DNA of 64,000 nucleotides from Azolla caroliniana. Lineage: Eukaryota > Polypodiophyta. Shown here piece after piece: positions 1 to 10,386 of the stretch. How positions within the stretch are numbered: the first letter of the stretch is position 1; each line of letters begins with the position of its first letter. Location of the stretch: NCBI GenBank assembly GCA_043228905.1, contig JBHGNT010000007.1, positions 992,001 to 1,056,000 of the forward strand, given 5' to 3'. The position numbers were made by a program, and so were the translations under genes. The notes beneath the pieces were generated by a model that had not been told where the DNA came from, did not search any database, and saw only the letters and a list, made by a program, of their open reading frames with translations.

Positions 1-2
1 AG

Positions 3-437
3 TTATTCAATAAGATGATGGTAGGAGGTGTCTTACCAGATGTGGTTACTTACCTTGTTTTGATGAGTGTGTGTTGTCACGTTGGGCTTATCGATGAGGG
101 TCAAAAAGTGTTTGATCATATGAATACTTATAATCTAAGTCCAAGTTTAGAGCACTATACATGTATGGTTGATCTTTTTGGCCGTGCTGGAGATTTCAAC
201 AAAGCGATGCACATCATTGAGAAAGTGCCATACTCGGACTGTTTGCCATTATTTCTGGTTCTTTTGGGTGCATGCCATAAATGGGCAAATGTAGAGCTTG
301 GGAGATGGGCTTTTGAACAATCAGTGGTGTTAGAGAAAAATTGTGCTTCTGCTTATGTGGCCATAGGAAATATAAATGCAGCAGCTGGGTTGCATGTAGG
401 AGCTGATTTCACCACAATGGAGTTGGAACACGGCTGA
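3..437 (+). CDS. PPR protein, C-terminal end (5' part outside window)
   Basis: The frame is open from the window edge to a TGA at 435-437 and encodes the end of a plant pentatricopeptide repeat protein. Visible pieces are a PPR helix pair around 'GVLPDVVTY', the signature 'HYTCMVDLFGRAG', then an E-type motif with 'LLGACHKWANVELG' and a final 'AAAG'. PPR proteins bind organellar RNA sequence-specifically for editing, splicing or stability; mitochondrial or plastid location is inferred from the family. The reading ends soon after the E motif in 'TTMELEHG', where relatives usually continue through E+ and sometimes DYW domains, so this copy may be shortened or a pseudogene. The ATG at 15 is internal: codons for Leu-Phe-Asn-Lys precede it in frame. 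Confidence 0.75.
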   Translation, partial: LFNKMMVGGVLPDVVTYLVLMSVCCHVGLIDEGQKVFDHMNTYNLSPSLEHYTCMVDLFGRAGDFNKAMHIIEKVPYSDCLPLFLVLLGACHKWANVELGRWAFEQSVVLEKNCASAYVAIGNINAAAGLHVGADFTTMELEHG

Positions 438-3196
438 GTATGTTGAGTTCCCATCCCATCTAATAATATTGGTATCCATGGTTCGTAAAACCTTTGATAT
501 CATCCACAATGTTCACGATGAAGTTAAGCCTTGTTATCAGCATTGATCATGGCTTGTTACAATGTCATTAAACAACACCCTATTCTTTAATATGTGCTAT
601 AAACTTCTGTATATTTTTACACGTGAAGTTACCATCAATAAGATCTTGGTTAATGATAAAATAGTCTCAATATTATATTAATGTACTGATGATAAATAAC
701 AATTGTGCACAAGGTGATAGAGATTGGCATTGTAAGGGATAAATAGAAAAAAAGTCTGATTTAGTGCAAAAAGAAAAAAACTAAATCATCATTAAAAAAT
801 TACAAACTAATGCTGGAGAGTTGGGTATACATGAATTCGTATATATGCAATACATTGGCTAATTTAGTTAATCATGGATTTGTATAAAACTAATTACTTT
901 GAGAGGATCTTGGAGTTAATCTCAGATGTACTCAACATTTTAACACATATTTGGACATAAATAATGTACTGGTTTTATTATTACGATGGTACAAATTACA
1001 AGGTAAATACTTTATCCTTAAGTACTCCTATATAAGATTTAACCATTCGAGAGCGGTCCTTGTGCCAATGTATCAAGCAATGGAATATGTGTAGATTCCA
1101 TTGGGGTTGAGATTCAATATGGGTCACATGTACTAAAAAATGTAGAAATATCTATCAAGCACATAAAGAATCGTGAATGAAGATATCGAGCTCCCCTTGA
1201 TCTAGCAACATCCATAAGGTGAATGACAAGAATGTTATAAGCCCTTTGAGCATTGGCCATTGCCACCTAATAAAGAGTAGTTTGCATGTAATTGCAACAC
1301 AAGCATGACCGTTGTATACAATGGGCAGTCCATGAACATAAAATGATGTTTGTATAACTTTAGAACCATATTTGATATCTTAAATTGGAAATATTAGTAA
1401 GGCTCATGGGAATATTAAAATAAAATATGATTTTATATAAGATATGAAATTATTTTCATCAACATTTTTGGTAGAAGGTTAATAAGACCAAATCTCCATG
1501 GTTTAGGAAACTTTACGAATCTTGAAACAATATCGTAAGATGACCTTTAAGTTGCTCAATAACATTGACCATGCTTGTCACATCTCCTTACTAAGTGAGC
1601 ATCCCTAAAGTGATAGATTTATGAAATATTGAATACAATATTGCCAATAATTATTTGTGGGATCATAACTCAAATTAGTGTTCTTTTTGGGGAAAAAAAA
1701 ACAGTACACATTAGTTAGCAAACAAATTAGTGTTGATCATTAGGTGCAAGTTGCAACAAATTCAATCTAGCATAGCGGACATTTACCCCAATAAAAGAAA
1801 TGATGGGACTAGCCATTACAATAACTTAGTTTCAGATTCAAGCCTATAAAACGAGATTGTTGATAATTATGCACATCAAGGTCTTGTAGAGCACGCTATG
1901 AGGTAACCTATATATCCATTACCAAACCATAAATGGAGGGGACACGAACATTGCATTACATCTATCTATTAATTCTTGAACTCTTAACTCATCTTGTAAA
2001 CCCTCCTACAAATTGTCTCAAAACTTTGCAAACATGTTCAAGAAACCAAAAGATAAACCAAAGGGGCTATCTCCCTAATAAAGGTTGGAAACCAACTAGA
2101 GCTATTTGATGTGCAAATTACAAGACAAATCGAAAATCATATGATGATGCATACCTTAGGCACATATACATTATCAATATTTTAGAACAAGTATACCTCA
2201 TCATGCATTACATATATATGATCCAACAAACTCCATGTTGATTAACATTGCATAGATTGAAAGGTATAACCAAGAACTATTCTATGAATCCAACTTCACT
2301 AATCGTACTTCAATGACTTCTACTATGAACAAATATCAAGTCTCTCTTTCTAGATTATCCATTGAACTATGTATTTATTTTTGAGGTGAATTTGACAACA
2401 TATTAAAATTACCGAGCAACCACTCGTACAAGATGTAAGCATCACCAATAGTTGAATGGCATCATTTGGTGCATAAATGCTGGCAAGCCATATTGTTTCC
2501 CCTTTGTCTTTCCCAATGCAATTGAGGAGAAATGAACACATTCAATGGAGAAGAAATCAAATGTCAGGTTCTCACAAAATACATCTTTGAAACATTGGTG
2601 ACACTAATGCTTCTCTATGGGGTGACAACATTCCAATGTTTATTTGGAAAGAGTTTACAAATAAACTCAATACATATTCCACATTGAAATATAAGATGAA
2701 TAGCAACACTAGCAAAATTATCCATAAACTCATGAAAATTTATCAAACTCATCCATATAAGGGGCTTTCGCTTGCATTTAAGAGATGTTGTGTTTTGATA
2801 ATTGATTTACTATTTATAAATCAATAAAACACTCTACTTGTCATGAAAGTGGGAAATTCATTATATAAAAGAATTTGTAGTTTTGACTAGACATTCGTTT
2901 CCACATTATCATTCACATTAATGTCTCCTACATTATCTAGAAAACACTAGCAAACCATAGTTTGATCATAGCAAATGGAAATATTTTCTATTTTATTATT
3001 TTGTTGACATGCTAGAAGTTCTACATACAAAGGAGTGACGATGGTGGTACCCGTTCGATTCTCTACTAACATAAATATGCATGTCAATGTGTTGGCTAGG
3101 TAAATACGATTGAGGGTCTTCCTTGTGTGGTGTGTCCATGCATGATTCAACATGCATTCGATGCAATCCATTTATTGGTCATTTGATTTTTTGTAC
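438..3196. other. AT-rich intergenic DNA, no gene recognised
   Basis: I see only short chance reading frames, poly-A/T runs and no protein motif on either strand. The first 110 bases may include untranslated or decayed 3' sequence of the PPR gene. Confidence 0.6.
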
Positions 3197-3322
3197 TGGT
3201 TCAATTTTAACGGTTTCGGTTTCATGGTTTAAATGTTTGGCTTGGTTTAAGTTTCAAAATTTATAAATGGTTCGGTTTTAAATAGTTTGAGTTTGACACT
3301 CTCGAACTGAACCGAACCGTTG
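3197..3322. repeat. GGTTCGGTTT-type repeat cluster with an inverted copy
   Basis: Several degenerate copies of a CGGTTT/GGTTCGGTTT word occur on the plus strand (about 3197-3280), followed by the complementary word 'gaactgaaccgaaccg' at about 3305-3320. Clusters of this word occur in subterminal regions of plant hAT-type DNA transposons, so this could be a transposon end. No terminal inverted repeat or target duplication was found. Confidence 0.35.
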
Positions 3323-4556
3323 CCGATTGTTACACGCCACCAAACATCTATAAGGCTCATCTCACCTCATAGAAACCATATAGGTGTGGGTATTTGGCTA
3401 TTCTACCCATCTCAACTTTTCAATCAATTTATAAATAAAACTTGTGAGTTGTTTTGTCATTGGCCCAAATGTGGACATACGGGAAACAACAAATGAAACA
3501 ACTCACACAACCCATGATATAATTGACATAAGTTCATGAAAATACCAGTCACGCATGCTCTTCATTACAACCACCATGCTTGAAGGTTCTCAAAAAAAGT
3601 ATCCAAAGAAAGAAGTTGTATCACATGTGACAAGGCTTGTTTTTTGTTAAGGAGGCCTAAACTTTCTCCACTTTCTTGTTGTGTATAGGAAGTTGACCAC
3701 ATCGCTCATGAATTCCCAAATAGATTAACCACCCTAAACAACTAATTGTTTTGAATATTATGGAAGTCATTTGAACTTGTTAAGTTTAGAAGAATGGTTC
3801 CTTTTGAGGAAGGAGTTCCTTCTCAAAGAAATCGTCAAAGTTGGCCCAAGTTTAGGGTTGATCCAAATCATTGGAGCTCATCCACCATTTATAAGCCTTC
3901 ATGTTGGTAAAAGGCTTGCCTAAACAAGCATAATGGTATCAAGTCAGGTAACGCAATGTATGCAAATCCATCCATTTTTAGAGGAATGCTAAGCTAGTAT
4001 TGTTGATAAGGCAACACTTGCCCTAAGAAGGAAGGCAACTTTACTATCTTTACATACTATCCACCACCTTGAACATATCTAGAGGGGCTTTGATGGAACA
4101 TATCTAGAGGGGCTTTGATGTTGCATTCATAATGAATATTGATGGCTTTGTTCACATTTCATTTATAAATAATGATGAAGTTGAGCATTTTGGCTTCTCC
4201 CTTGTATTGAGCATCTGCCACATATGTTCAATCACTTTGACAACAACTATCAAACCATATGCATTGACCAAAACTCCCATTTGACCAATGATATGCTCTT
4301 TTTAGCTCAACACCTAGACAAAACTACTCACATTGTGTGACATGCATAACTATAACTGATCATGAAATAGACTTTCTATAGTTTTCCCTATTCTTATGAT
4401 GAGTACATGTGGATTAATTATGAAACGAACGAGGATATAAGTTAGAGTATGTTCAATTCTACTGTGTGGGATAACTATTAAGTGTGTTATCACTTGACCA
4501 CTTCGCATAAAGTAGTCAAGTGTGAATATGCTATGGCTTAGGGTTTCTACCTATAT
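3323..4556. other. Intergenic DNA with a 25-bp tandem duplication
   Basis: No gene is recognised. A perfect 25-bp direct repeat beginning 'gaacatatctagagg' occupies 4071-4095 and 4096-4120. The boundary with the retroelement remnant lies near 4557. Confidence 0.5.
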
Positions 4557-5322
4557 ATCAATGGGACAATCATACGGTCGATATTGAGGAAGAGTATTAG
4601 CTTTTACCTTATCAAAAACATCGGTATAATGGTGATACGTCTTTGGAAGTTAAAGATGTTGACTCCTTGATGATATTTGATGGCTTCATTGATGCTGCAA
4701 ATAAAAACATTGGTTCCTTTCGTCCTTCCTTACGTAATTGATTTAGCGAAATGGTTGGAATTCTATGAGTGGATGCTTGAGATTTCCGATACTTGATTTC
4801 TCTCATTGTCCCCTTATAAAAAACATCGGCATAATGGTGATACTTCTCTAGAAGTTATATTGTTGACTCCTCCTTAATGATGTTGGAAGGCTTCTTTGAT
4901 GCTACAAATAAAAACATTAATTCCTTTCGTCCTTCCTTACGTAATTGATGTAGCGAAATGGTTGGAATTCTGTGAGTGGATGCTTGAGATTTCCAATACT
5001 TGATTTCTCTCATTGTCCCCTTATCAAAAACATCAGCATAATGGTGATACTTCTCTGGAAGTTAAATTGTTGACTTCTCCTTAATGATACTGGAAGGCTT
5101 CATTGATGTGGCAAATAAAAACATTGGTTCCTTTTGTCTTTCCTTACGTAATTGATGTAGCGAAATGGTTGGAATTCTATGAGCGGATGCTTGAGATTTT
5201 CGATACTTGATTTCTCTCATTGTCCAATCGATTTCGGGGTTGTGTAACTCAAACCATGGTAAACCCAAGACAATTGGATGTTCAGGGCTACTACTTATAT
5301 TAAATGGTATTACACATGCCAA
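4557..5322 (-). pseudogene. Ty3/gypsy protease-RT linker and first RT residues
   Basis: Minus-strand coding begins with 'HPIVLGLPWFELHNPEIDW', the conserved segment after the protease, runs through the repeated linker, reaches 'LPEKYHHYADVFDKG' in a shifted frame (about 5019-5063 and in the sister copies), and ends with 'TLPQYRPYDCPIDI' (about 4560-4596), the usual entry to RT. Sequence beyond 4557 no longer matches RT. The linker has been triplicated, see the repeat at 4607-5226. Confidence 0.7.
4607..5226. repeat. 206-bp tandem repeat, three copies, inside gypsy pol linker
   Basis: Copies start at 4607, 4812 and 5019, spaced 205 and 207 bp, and differ from each other at scattered bases. 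Each starts with the plus-strand word 'ccttat(c/a)aaaaacatc' and ends near 'cattgtcc'. Each unit contains the codons from 'MREIKYRKSQAS' to 'YHHYADVFDKG' on the minus strand. Only the copy at 5019-5226 is joined to upstream protease sequence. Confidence 0.85.
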
Positions 5323-5346
5323 ATTATCTAGGACAACACGAACCGG

Positions 5347-5556
5347 CTATGACTCTTCTACGGTATTTCCAAAAGCAATGGGGCAACCATCAATGAATAC
5401 TATGGAAGCTGGGCAAGGAAGTTTTCTTAGAGATATCTGATGATCTTGATCAAAATTCCTATCCATGAAGCAAGAATTCACCCCAATATCTAGGAGTGCT
5501 AAAACATGTATTGAACGGTTGCTTGTAGTACTAACTTCTACTTGAGCTAAGAACAC
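5347..5556 (-). pseudogene. Ty3/gypsy aspartic protease fragment
   Basis: The minus strand encodes 'VLALLDIGVNSCFMDRNF', matching the active-site region of retrotransposon aspartic proteases, where D-S/T-G-A is expected. Here D-I-G-V replaces it, so the catalytic triad is damaged. It continues in register with 'PASIVFIDGCPIAFG', a typical flap-region stretch. It lies between the gag zinc knuckle and the RT linker, as expected for the family. Confidence 0.75.
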
Positions 5557-5770
5557 CTTGACAACTTGCTTAGAAGAAATGAAACCACTAATGGGCTACA
5601 CGGATCCAGTTGTCCAACCAAACGACTCCTATTTTGGCCGGACTTAATAATTTAACTCTTCTTCTAGTTGGCTAAGGACATCAAATTTGTTTGATACTTG
5701 GACTACTAGGATTATCAAACACTCCTAATGAAATAGACTCGGGTTTAGTAACATCAACTACTTGATTTAA

Positions 5771-6439
5771 CTATAGTCTTGGCCTATGGGGACAATTTCC
5801 TGCAATATGCCCTGGACCGCCGCAATATACACATAGGCTATTTGCTCGGCATCGTTGTTTTTCTTCTTCCGATAATGGTCCACAATGACGTGTTGTGTCG
5901 ATTCCATTGGTGTTGGCGTATTTGCAGAGGACGCATTATATGATTCCTTTGGGAAAGGTGTTGCTATGATTGATGCATACGTGGGGTCCAAATTTGTCCT
6001 TGGCATTTGTAGTTGTTGTTCTGAATGTCATTCGAAAAGATGATTATTGCATCGTACCGCTCAACTGATTGCCTTCGTGAGCAACTTTGGTTTTTTGTAA
6101 AAGTCAGGAGTAAATCTTTGATGTCATTGCGTAGGCCAAACCGAAATTGTTCCATCAATGGTTGGTCGTCCCATGGGATATCGATTATGAGTAGACGGAA
6201 ATGTGTGGCATAAACTGAGGCGAGACAATATCCTTGACATGGTCTTCGGATTTTATTGATTATTGTCCTAACACTATCGGTATCTCCAAAACACACTTTG
6301 AACTTACTAATAAACTCCTCGAAATTATTTAGCAAAGGAAATCCTTTTTCTAATAAAGTAGTGAACTGTGCTAATGTTGTATCACCAAGTAATGTGCCTA
6401 TGAGCCTACCCGTGATGCATTGGTTGGATATCGGGAAGG
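5771..6439 (-). pseudogene. Ty3/gypsy gag, C-terminal part with CCHC knuckle
   Basis: The minus strand reads 'LLNNFEEFISKFKVCFGDTD' and then a stretch containing 'QFRFGLRNDIKDLLLTF', the conserved core of retrotransposon gag. After frame changes an intact zinc knuckle, 'CVYCGGPGHIAGNC' (C-x2-C-x4-H-x4-C), lies at about 5790-5833 in a different frame from the capsid core. The piece upstream is joined to the N-terminal gag only if the solo LTR at 6445-7700 is removed. Frameshifts make it non-functional. Confidence 0.8.
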
Positions 6440-7170
6440 ATTAATGTTAAGGATCTATATATCGATGGAGTAAGCTCCTCTATGTTGTGGCGGGATTCGG
6501 ACTGGCGTATACCCTCTTGATGGCGAATCGGGCGGAGATGGTTGTTGGATACCTCCGAGCCTCACACTCACTTAACGATTAGTAAATGATTGAGCACGAT
6601 ATCTCTCTCACTCTCTCAAGCTCTCTCTCATAGACAATAGGTTAATAAATATAAACAATAAGAAGGAAGAGTATGTTTATTAACCCTCTTTGCTAAGAGG
6701 TCTAGCACCAACAAGGAGAGAGATTAGTGTTCTTTAACTAAACACCTCACTAATCTCTCTTAACCTCAAAGGTTACAAGAAGGAGGAGAGGAAGCTCTAG
6801 CTCTAATCAATAGGAGATCTTTACAAATGGGAGAACCCTCACAAAGCCACCACTATGTGGTTTATATAGCATTCACGTTGTCGCGAAGATTCGCGCGTGC
6901 GTGTGCTACTTGAGCGACCACCGGGGTCTTGGACTGGGGAGGACGTTCGCGGAATTATCGAAGAGATGACGATCAATGTAAAATTGGATGAAATTTGTTC
7001 ACTTGAGAAGAAGAAAGATTCTACACTTGAGAAGTAGAAAAATATGAAGAAGATAAAGACAAATATAATTATATTGATGATAGTGGTGTTGGTGATATCA
7101 CATATTGAGCCCTGGGCCCCTTACACAAGCCCAACTAGAGGCTTTTATAGGTCTTTCCATGCTTGTGACA

Positions 7171-7263
7171 TGCACAAAACCATGGGCTAAAACCATGGTT
7201 TTGTGCACATGGTTTTGCTTATGTCATGCACAAACCATGGGTTTAGAACCATGGTTTTGTGCA
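7171..7263. repeat. Two tandem perfect hairpins
   Basis: Hairpin 1 has arms 7171-7185 (tgcacaaaaccatgg) and 7193-7207, perfectly complementary over 15 bp with a 7-base loop. Hairpin 2 has arms 7227-7240 and 7249-7263 of almost the same sequence. Both lie in the solo LTR and form a tandem duplication of a palindrome. Confidence 0.8.
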
Positions 7264-7334
7264 CATGGTTTTCTAATGGTTGTTTCATCTATAATTCATA
7301 TATGAAAAGTAAATACATAAAATCTACACTATAT

Positions 7335-7425
7335 GATAGTTGTCCTAGTGGTGATAGTTGTCCTAGTGGTAAGGCAATTATCTTATATCTTTAGAGGTGC
7401 AAGGTTCAAACCTTGCTTGCACCCC
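7335..7425 (+). other. tRNA-like segment (box A and box B), not a functional tRNA
   Basis: The word 'tgtcctagtggtaaggca' at about 7359-7376 resembles an internal Pol III A box, and 'ggttcaaacctt' at 7403-7414 a B box, 27 bases apart. The 18-bp segment 'gatagttgtcctagtggt' is duplicated in tandem at 7335-7352 and 7353-7370. No full cloverleaf or anticodon stem could be folded. It may be a tRNA-derived SINE head or a chance primer-like motif inside the solo LTR. Confidence 0.35.
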
Positions 7426-7706
7426 TTTGTATGAACTCAATTGCCACTAGGCCTTTGCAGGCTTATTTGCTAAGTGTATGTGCAATGTTGCACATCCTTG
7501 GTTTATTCGTCTCACTCGGTTTCACACCGTAGCCGAAAATCGTCACGGCAACGTTTAGGGTATGGGCCTTTCACACTTGGACGTCCCTTAGCCTCTTTTC
7601 CTCTTGCCGTTTCCTCTTCGTAGGTCCTTCAACACGTACTACGTCCTTGTTGATGCGCTCTTCTTCATGACTGGTTGTGGTGCAATCCAAACGCTTAACA
7701 ATTAAT

Positions 7707-8024
7707 TTGAATAACCAAGCATACTAGGTTAAGGAACCCTCTGAACTGTGATCGTGTTCCATCAAACTTCATGGGAAGACCAATCGTGGGCTATTTAGGA
7801 ATCCCTTGAGTACTCAGTCCTTCTTGTTGTAGTGATACGATACTTGCTTCTAATTGTTGTACTCGTAATGTCAATTCCCCATGTTGTTGTTGCTTTTCTA
7901 TGGTAATTTGTTGTAGATCCCCCAACAGACATTGATTTTCTTGTTCTAGTGTGACGAACTTTTCTTTCGAGCACTGAAGCTCCGAGATGACATATTGATA
8001 TTCTTGTGCACTAACAGAGGCCAT
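7707..8024 (-). pseudogene. Ty3/gypsy gag, N-terminal part
   Basis: The minus-strand ATG at 8024 opens 77 codons rich in Gln, Glu and Leu that form a coiled coil ('LEQENQCLLGDLQQ'). After an in-frame TAG at 7791-7793 the same frame continues with 'GLPMKFDGTRSQFRGFL', a typical start of the retrotransposon gag (capsid) domain. Coding then stops at the solo-LTR insertion point and resumes on its far side with 'NPSRYPTNASRVG'. The product would be the capsid precursor that packages element RNA. It is inactive because of the stop and the insertion. Confidence 0.75.
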
Positions 8025-8029
8025 TAGGA

Positions 8030-8219
8030 CTAGAGGGAAGAAGGTTAAGAAGATAAGGACTAGAGGATTGGAGGATAAGAAGAAAGAAAATTCGGTTCAA
8101 ACTATCGGAAGTAGTACTATGGGTAGAGAGGATTAGTACTAGAGATAGAGGAAAGAGAGTGAGAGAGTATTGTTGGGATTAGTACAAGATGTAGAGAGGA
8201 GGGAAAGACTGTGTGGGAA

Positions 8220-8261
<42 letters not shown>

Positions 8262-8703
8262 TAACAAGAAGTATATTATATGATGAAGATTACAAGGATG
8301 GCTAAGAGGCTTAAGACTAGCGTTGAACCGAATTGGTGTTGAATAGTGTCATATGCCTCTATTTATAGCATTCTTAGGAGTATTCTTGAAGTTTCTAAAA
8401 TGTTCTAGACAAATGAAAATATACACAAATGTTCTAGACTAATCTAGAATATACATAAATTTTTTGTAATGAAATAACAAATGAAAATACTATTTTTTTG
8501 TGTTTTAATGAATAACTTAATGGCATGGCCTCAACTTGTGTATCACAAGGTCATGAGTTCAATTCCTTTCAAGGTTATGAGAAGGGGCTTGACTTATGTT
8601 GAGGCTATGAGAGTGTAGCTATGGCTCATGTTAAGTAAGCACGTACGACTCCCATTAACCCTCAATGGTATATGGGACATCGAGGATGTTCGGTTCCGTA
8701 TCA
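8030..8703 (-). promoter_or_regulatory. Probable 5' LTR and leader of the decayed gypsy element
   Basis: Upstream of the gag ATG the minus strand shows a TATAAAT box (8361-8367) followed by a pyrimidine-rich leader with a (CT)n tract (8224-8259), as in plant LTR U3/R/U5 regions. A possible LTR start is TGATACGG, ending at 8703 on this strand. No second LTR survives for comparison, so the limits are guesses. Confidence 0.35.
8224..8259. repeat. (GA)n microsatellite
   Basis: About 18 uninterrupted GA units. Confidence 0.95.
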
Positions 8704-10386
8704 CGCTGTTACTAGGGGAAGTTGGGTGGTTTGACATCCATCTTTAATTTCTTTGGTCTACAATTCCTTATGTTTTGCTTAATTAATTAGTTAGACTCTA
8801 ACACATTTTGCCCTTGCCTAATAACATAATGTTGTAATAGGGTGTTTTGATATCTAACTTTCCAATTTAAGATAGTATAATACTTTGCTTGTATGATGTC
8901 AAATTTCTCCAGTTGATTCTTGAATTTAGATATATACAAATTAGCACTTAAAGAATCCTTGACTAATGTATAATGTGCATACCACATGTTAGAATGTGAA
9001 TCATTGTATTTTGGGATAGTCATAAGGTATTAATATGTATTGGTTTAAAACATAATTTGAGGACTAGATATTTAACATATCAACTAGATATGCTACGTTG
9101 TGAATTCAATTCAATTGCAAGTCATAGTGTAATGTCCTTATAAATAACATATGGTAGTATCAAAGAAAAAGTTTAAATTACTACAAAGATTTTGTGATGG
9201 ATCTTGAAATTAGCATGGAAACATTGAAGTTGTATGCAACAACATGGACCATGGTCATATTCTTGATCAACTTGTCCACCACCTCCAAGGATTTTGTTGT
9301 CCATTCATTGGGAGGACATTAATGATTTGAGGACAATTTATTGATCCTCGGCCCTCACATAGAGAAGCACCATCAATCCTCATCATATTAGTCCTTGATC
9401 TTAGCAAAATTTTAAACATAGTGAGGTTTTTTGCTATGGAAATCGTACTATGTTGATCTGCCATCTAAAAATTAAGAGCTAATGTATTTCTTTACTAGTC
9501 AGCCATGGTTCCAATTGGCACCTCACAATGCTAATGTGTATTGTGATTCCGATGTACTAGTGAGTACCAAGGGATATTGCCATGATCCTCATTGTATTTG
9601 CATTGAAGAGACATGATGAAGTATTTGAATAATCGTATAACGTCCTACTTTTAAATGCTAATTTCTAAACATAGATTTATCTACCTTGTCTTTTTGCTTG
9701 CTAACATTATTTTGTGGGTTATTTATTGGTTTTTAAAGACACATTTCTAACTCGAATTGAAGCCATTAATGTCCAAGAAAGGTTCTCAACAAGCTCCAAC
9801 ACCGAAAGGACAAGGTATTCAATTGAACTAGGGCACCAATGCTTTTTCCGAGACGAGAAGGCATTGCATAGAACACGAACGACTCCCTTGGCGACAAAAC
9901 ATTTATGGTTTTAGCTTGCTTCAACTAAGCGTGCTCATAGGTCATGCAATAGTAGATCTTTCAAGAGACACTCGAGGAGATCATTGCCTTCACTAAGTGT
10001 ATGTAAAGAGAGTGTGACATGGTGGCCTCTCTTAAGTGTATGTATCATAGTAACATAAGGGGCTCTCTAAGTGTCGTAGACTCGTAGTGTAGCTAGTTTA
10101 GTAAGTTGTGTACCTAAAACATACATACATATAGTACATCTATGGATGTATCTATGCATGCATGCATGTATGTATGTATGTATGTATGTATGTATGTTGT
10201 TGGTAGCCGTTAGTGGTAGGCCAAAACCTGTACACATACATATTCCCGGCGCCATATGTGAGTGAGTATAGTATACATTTTATGTATATAGAAGAGAGAA
10301 AACAGAGGAAATCCAGAGGGGCAAAGAACAACATCCCTGCGTTAGCTAATTAATTAGTCATCAATCCATCTCAGCGTTTTTTAATC
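8704..10386. other. Intergenic DNA with an ATGT/ATGC microsatellite
   Basis: No protein motif is recognised on either strand. A (CATG/TATG)n tract lies at about 10146-10197. The last 150 bases look like a promoter and leader for the gene at 10387: 'gtatagtatacattttatgtatatag' is a TATA-like stretch, followed by purine-rich leader sequence. Confidence 0.5.

Larger units (their letters stand above)
6445..7700 (-). mobile_element. Solo LTR nested in gypsy gag (TSD ATTAA)
   Basis: The insert begins TGTTAAG and ends CTTAACA, a perfect 7-bp inverted terminal pair of the TG...CA type. It is flanked by the direct repeat ATTAA at 6440-6444 and 7701-7705. Removing it rejoins the gag reading from '...LVIQIN' to 'NPSRYPTNASRVG'. 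No gag-pol lies between the ends, so it is a solo LTR, left by recombination between two LTRs. Minus orientation is suggested by a TATATAAACC box on that strand (about 6859-6868) upstream of CT-rich sequence. The family is unknown. Confidence 0.75.
4557..8703 (-). mobile_element. Decayed Ty3/gypsy retrotransposon (5' half only)
   Basis: Read on the minus strand, the order is leader/LTR-like DNA (about 8703-8030), gag N-terminus (8024 down to about 7707), a nested solo LTR (7700-6445), gag C-terminus with zinc knuckle (about 6439-5771), protease (5556-5347), protease-to-RT linker with a threefold 206-bp repeat (5322-4607) and the first RT residues (4603-4557), after which recognisable sequence stops. 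This order is that of Ty3/gypsy elements. Frames are broken by stops and indels, and RT, RNase H, integrase and the 3' LTR are missing, so the element is dead. Confidence 0.8.

Noticed and set aside
4071-4120. Direct repeats as a possible CRISPR-like or regulatory array
   Set aside because: Just one 25-bp unit duplicated in tandem without spacers, in a plant nuclear sequence.
8511-8590. tRNA-like 'ttcaattcc' B-box motif near the gypsy leader
   Set aside because: Only a B-box-like word is present; no A box, stem pairing or anticodon arm could be built.
10067-10334. Minus-strand frames with Ile-His-Thr-Tyr repeats
   Set aside because: Translation of the ATGT/ATGC microsatellite.
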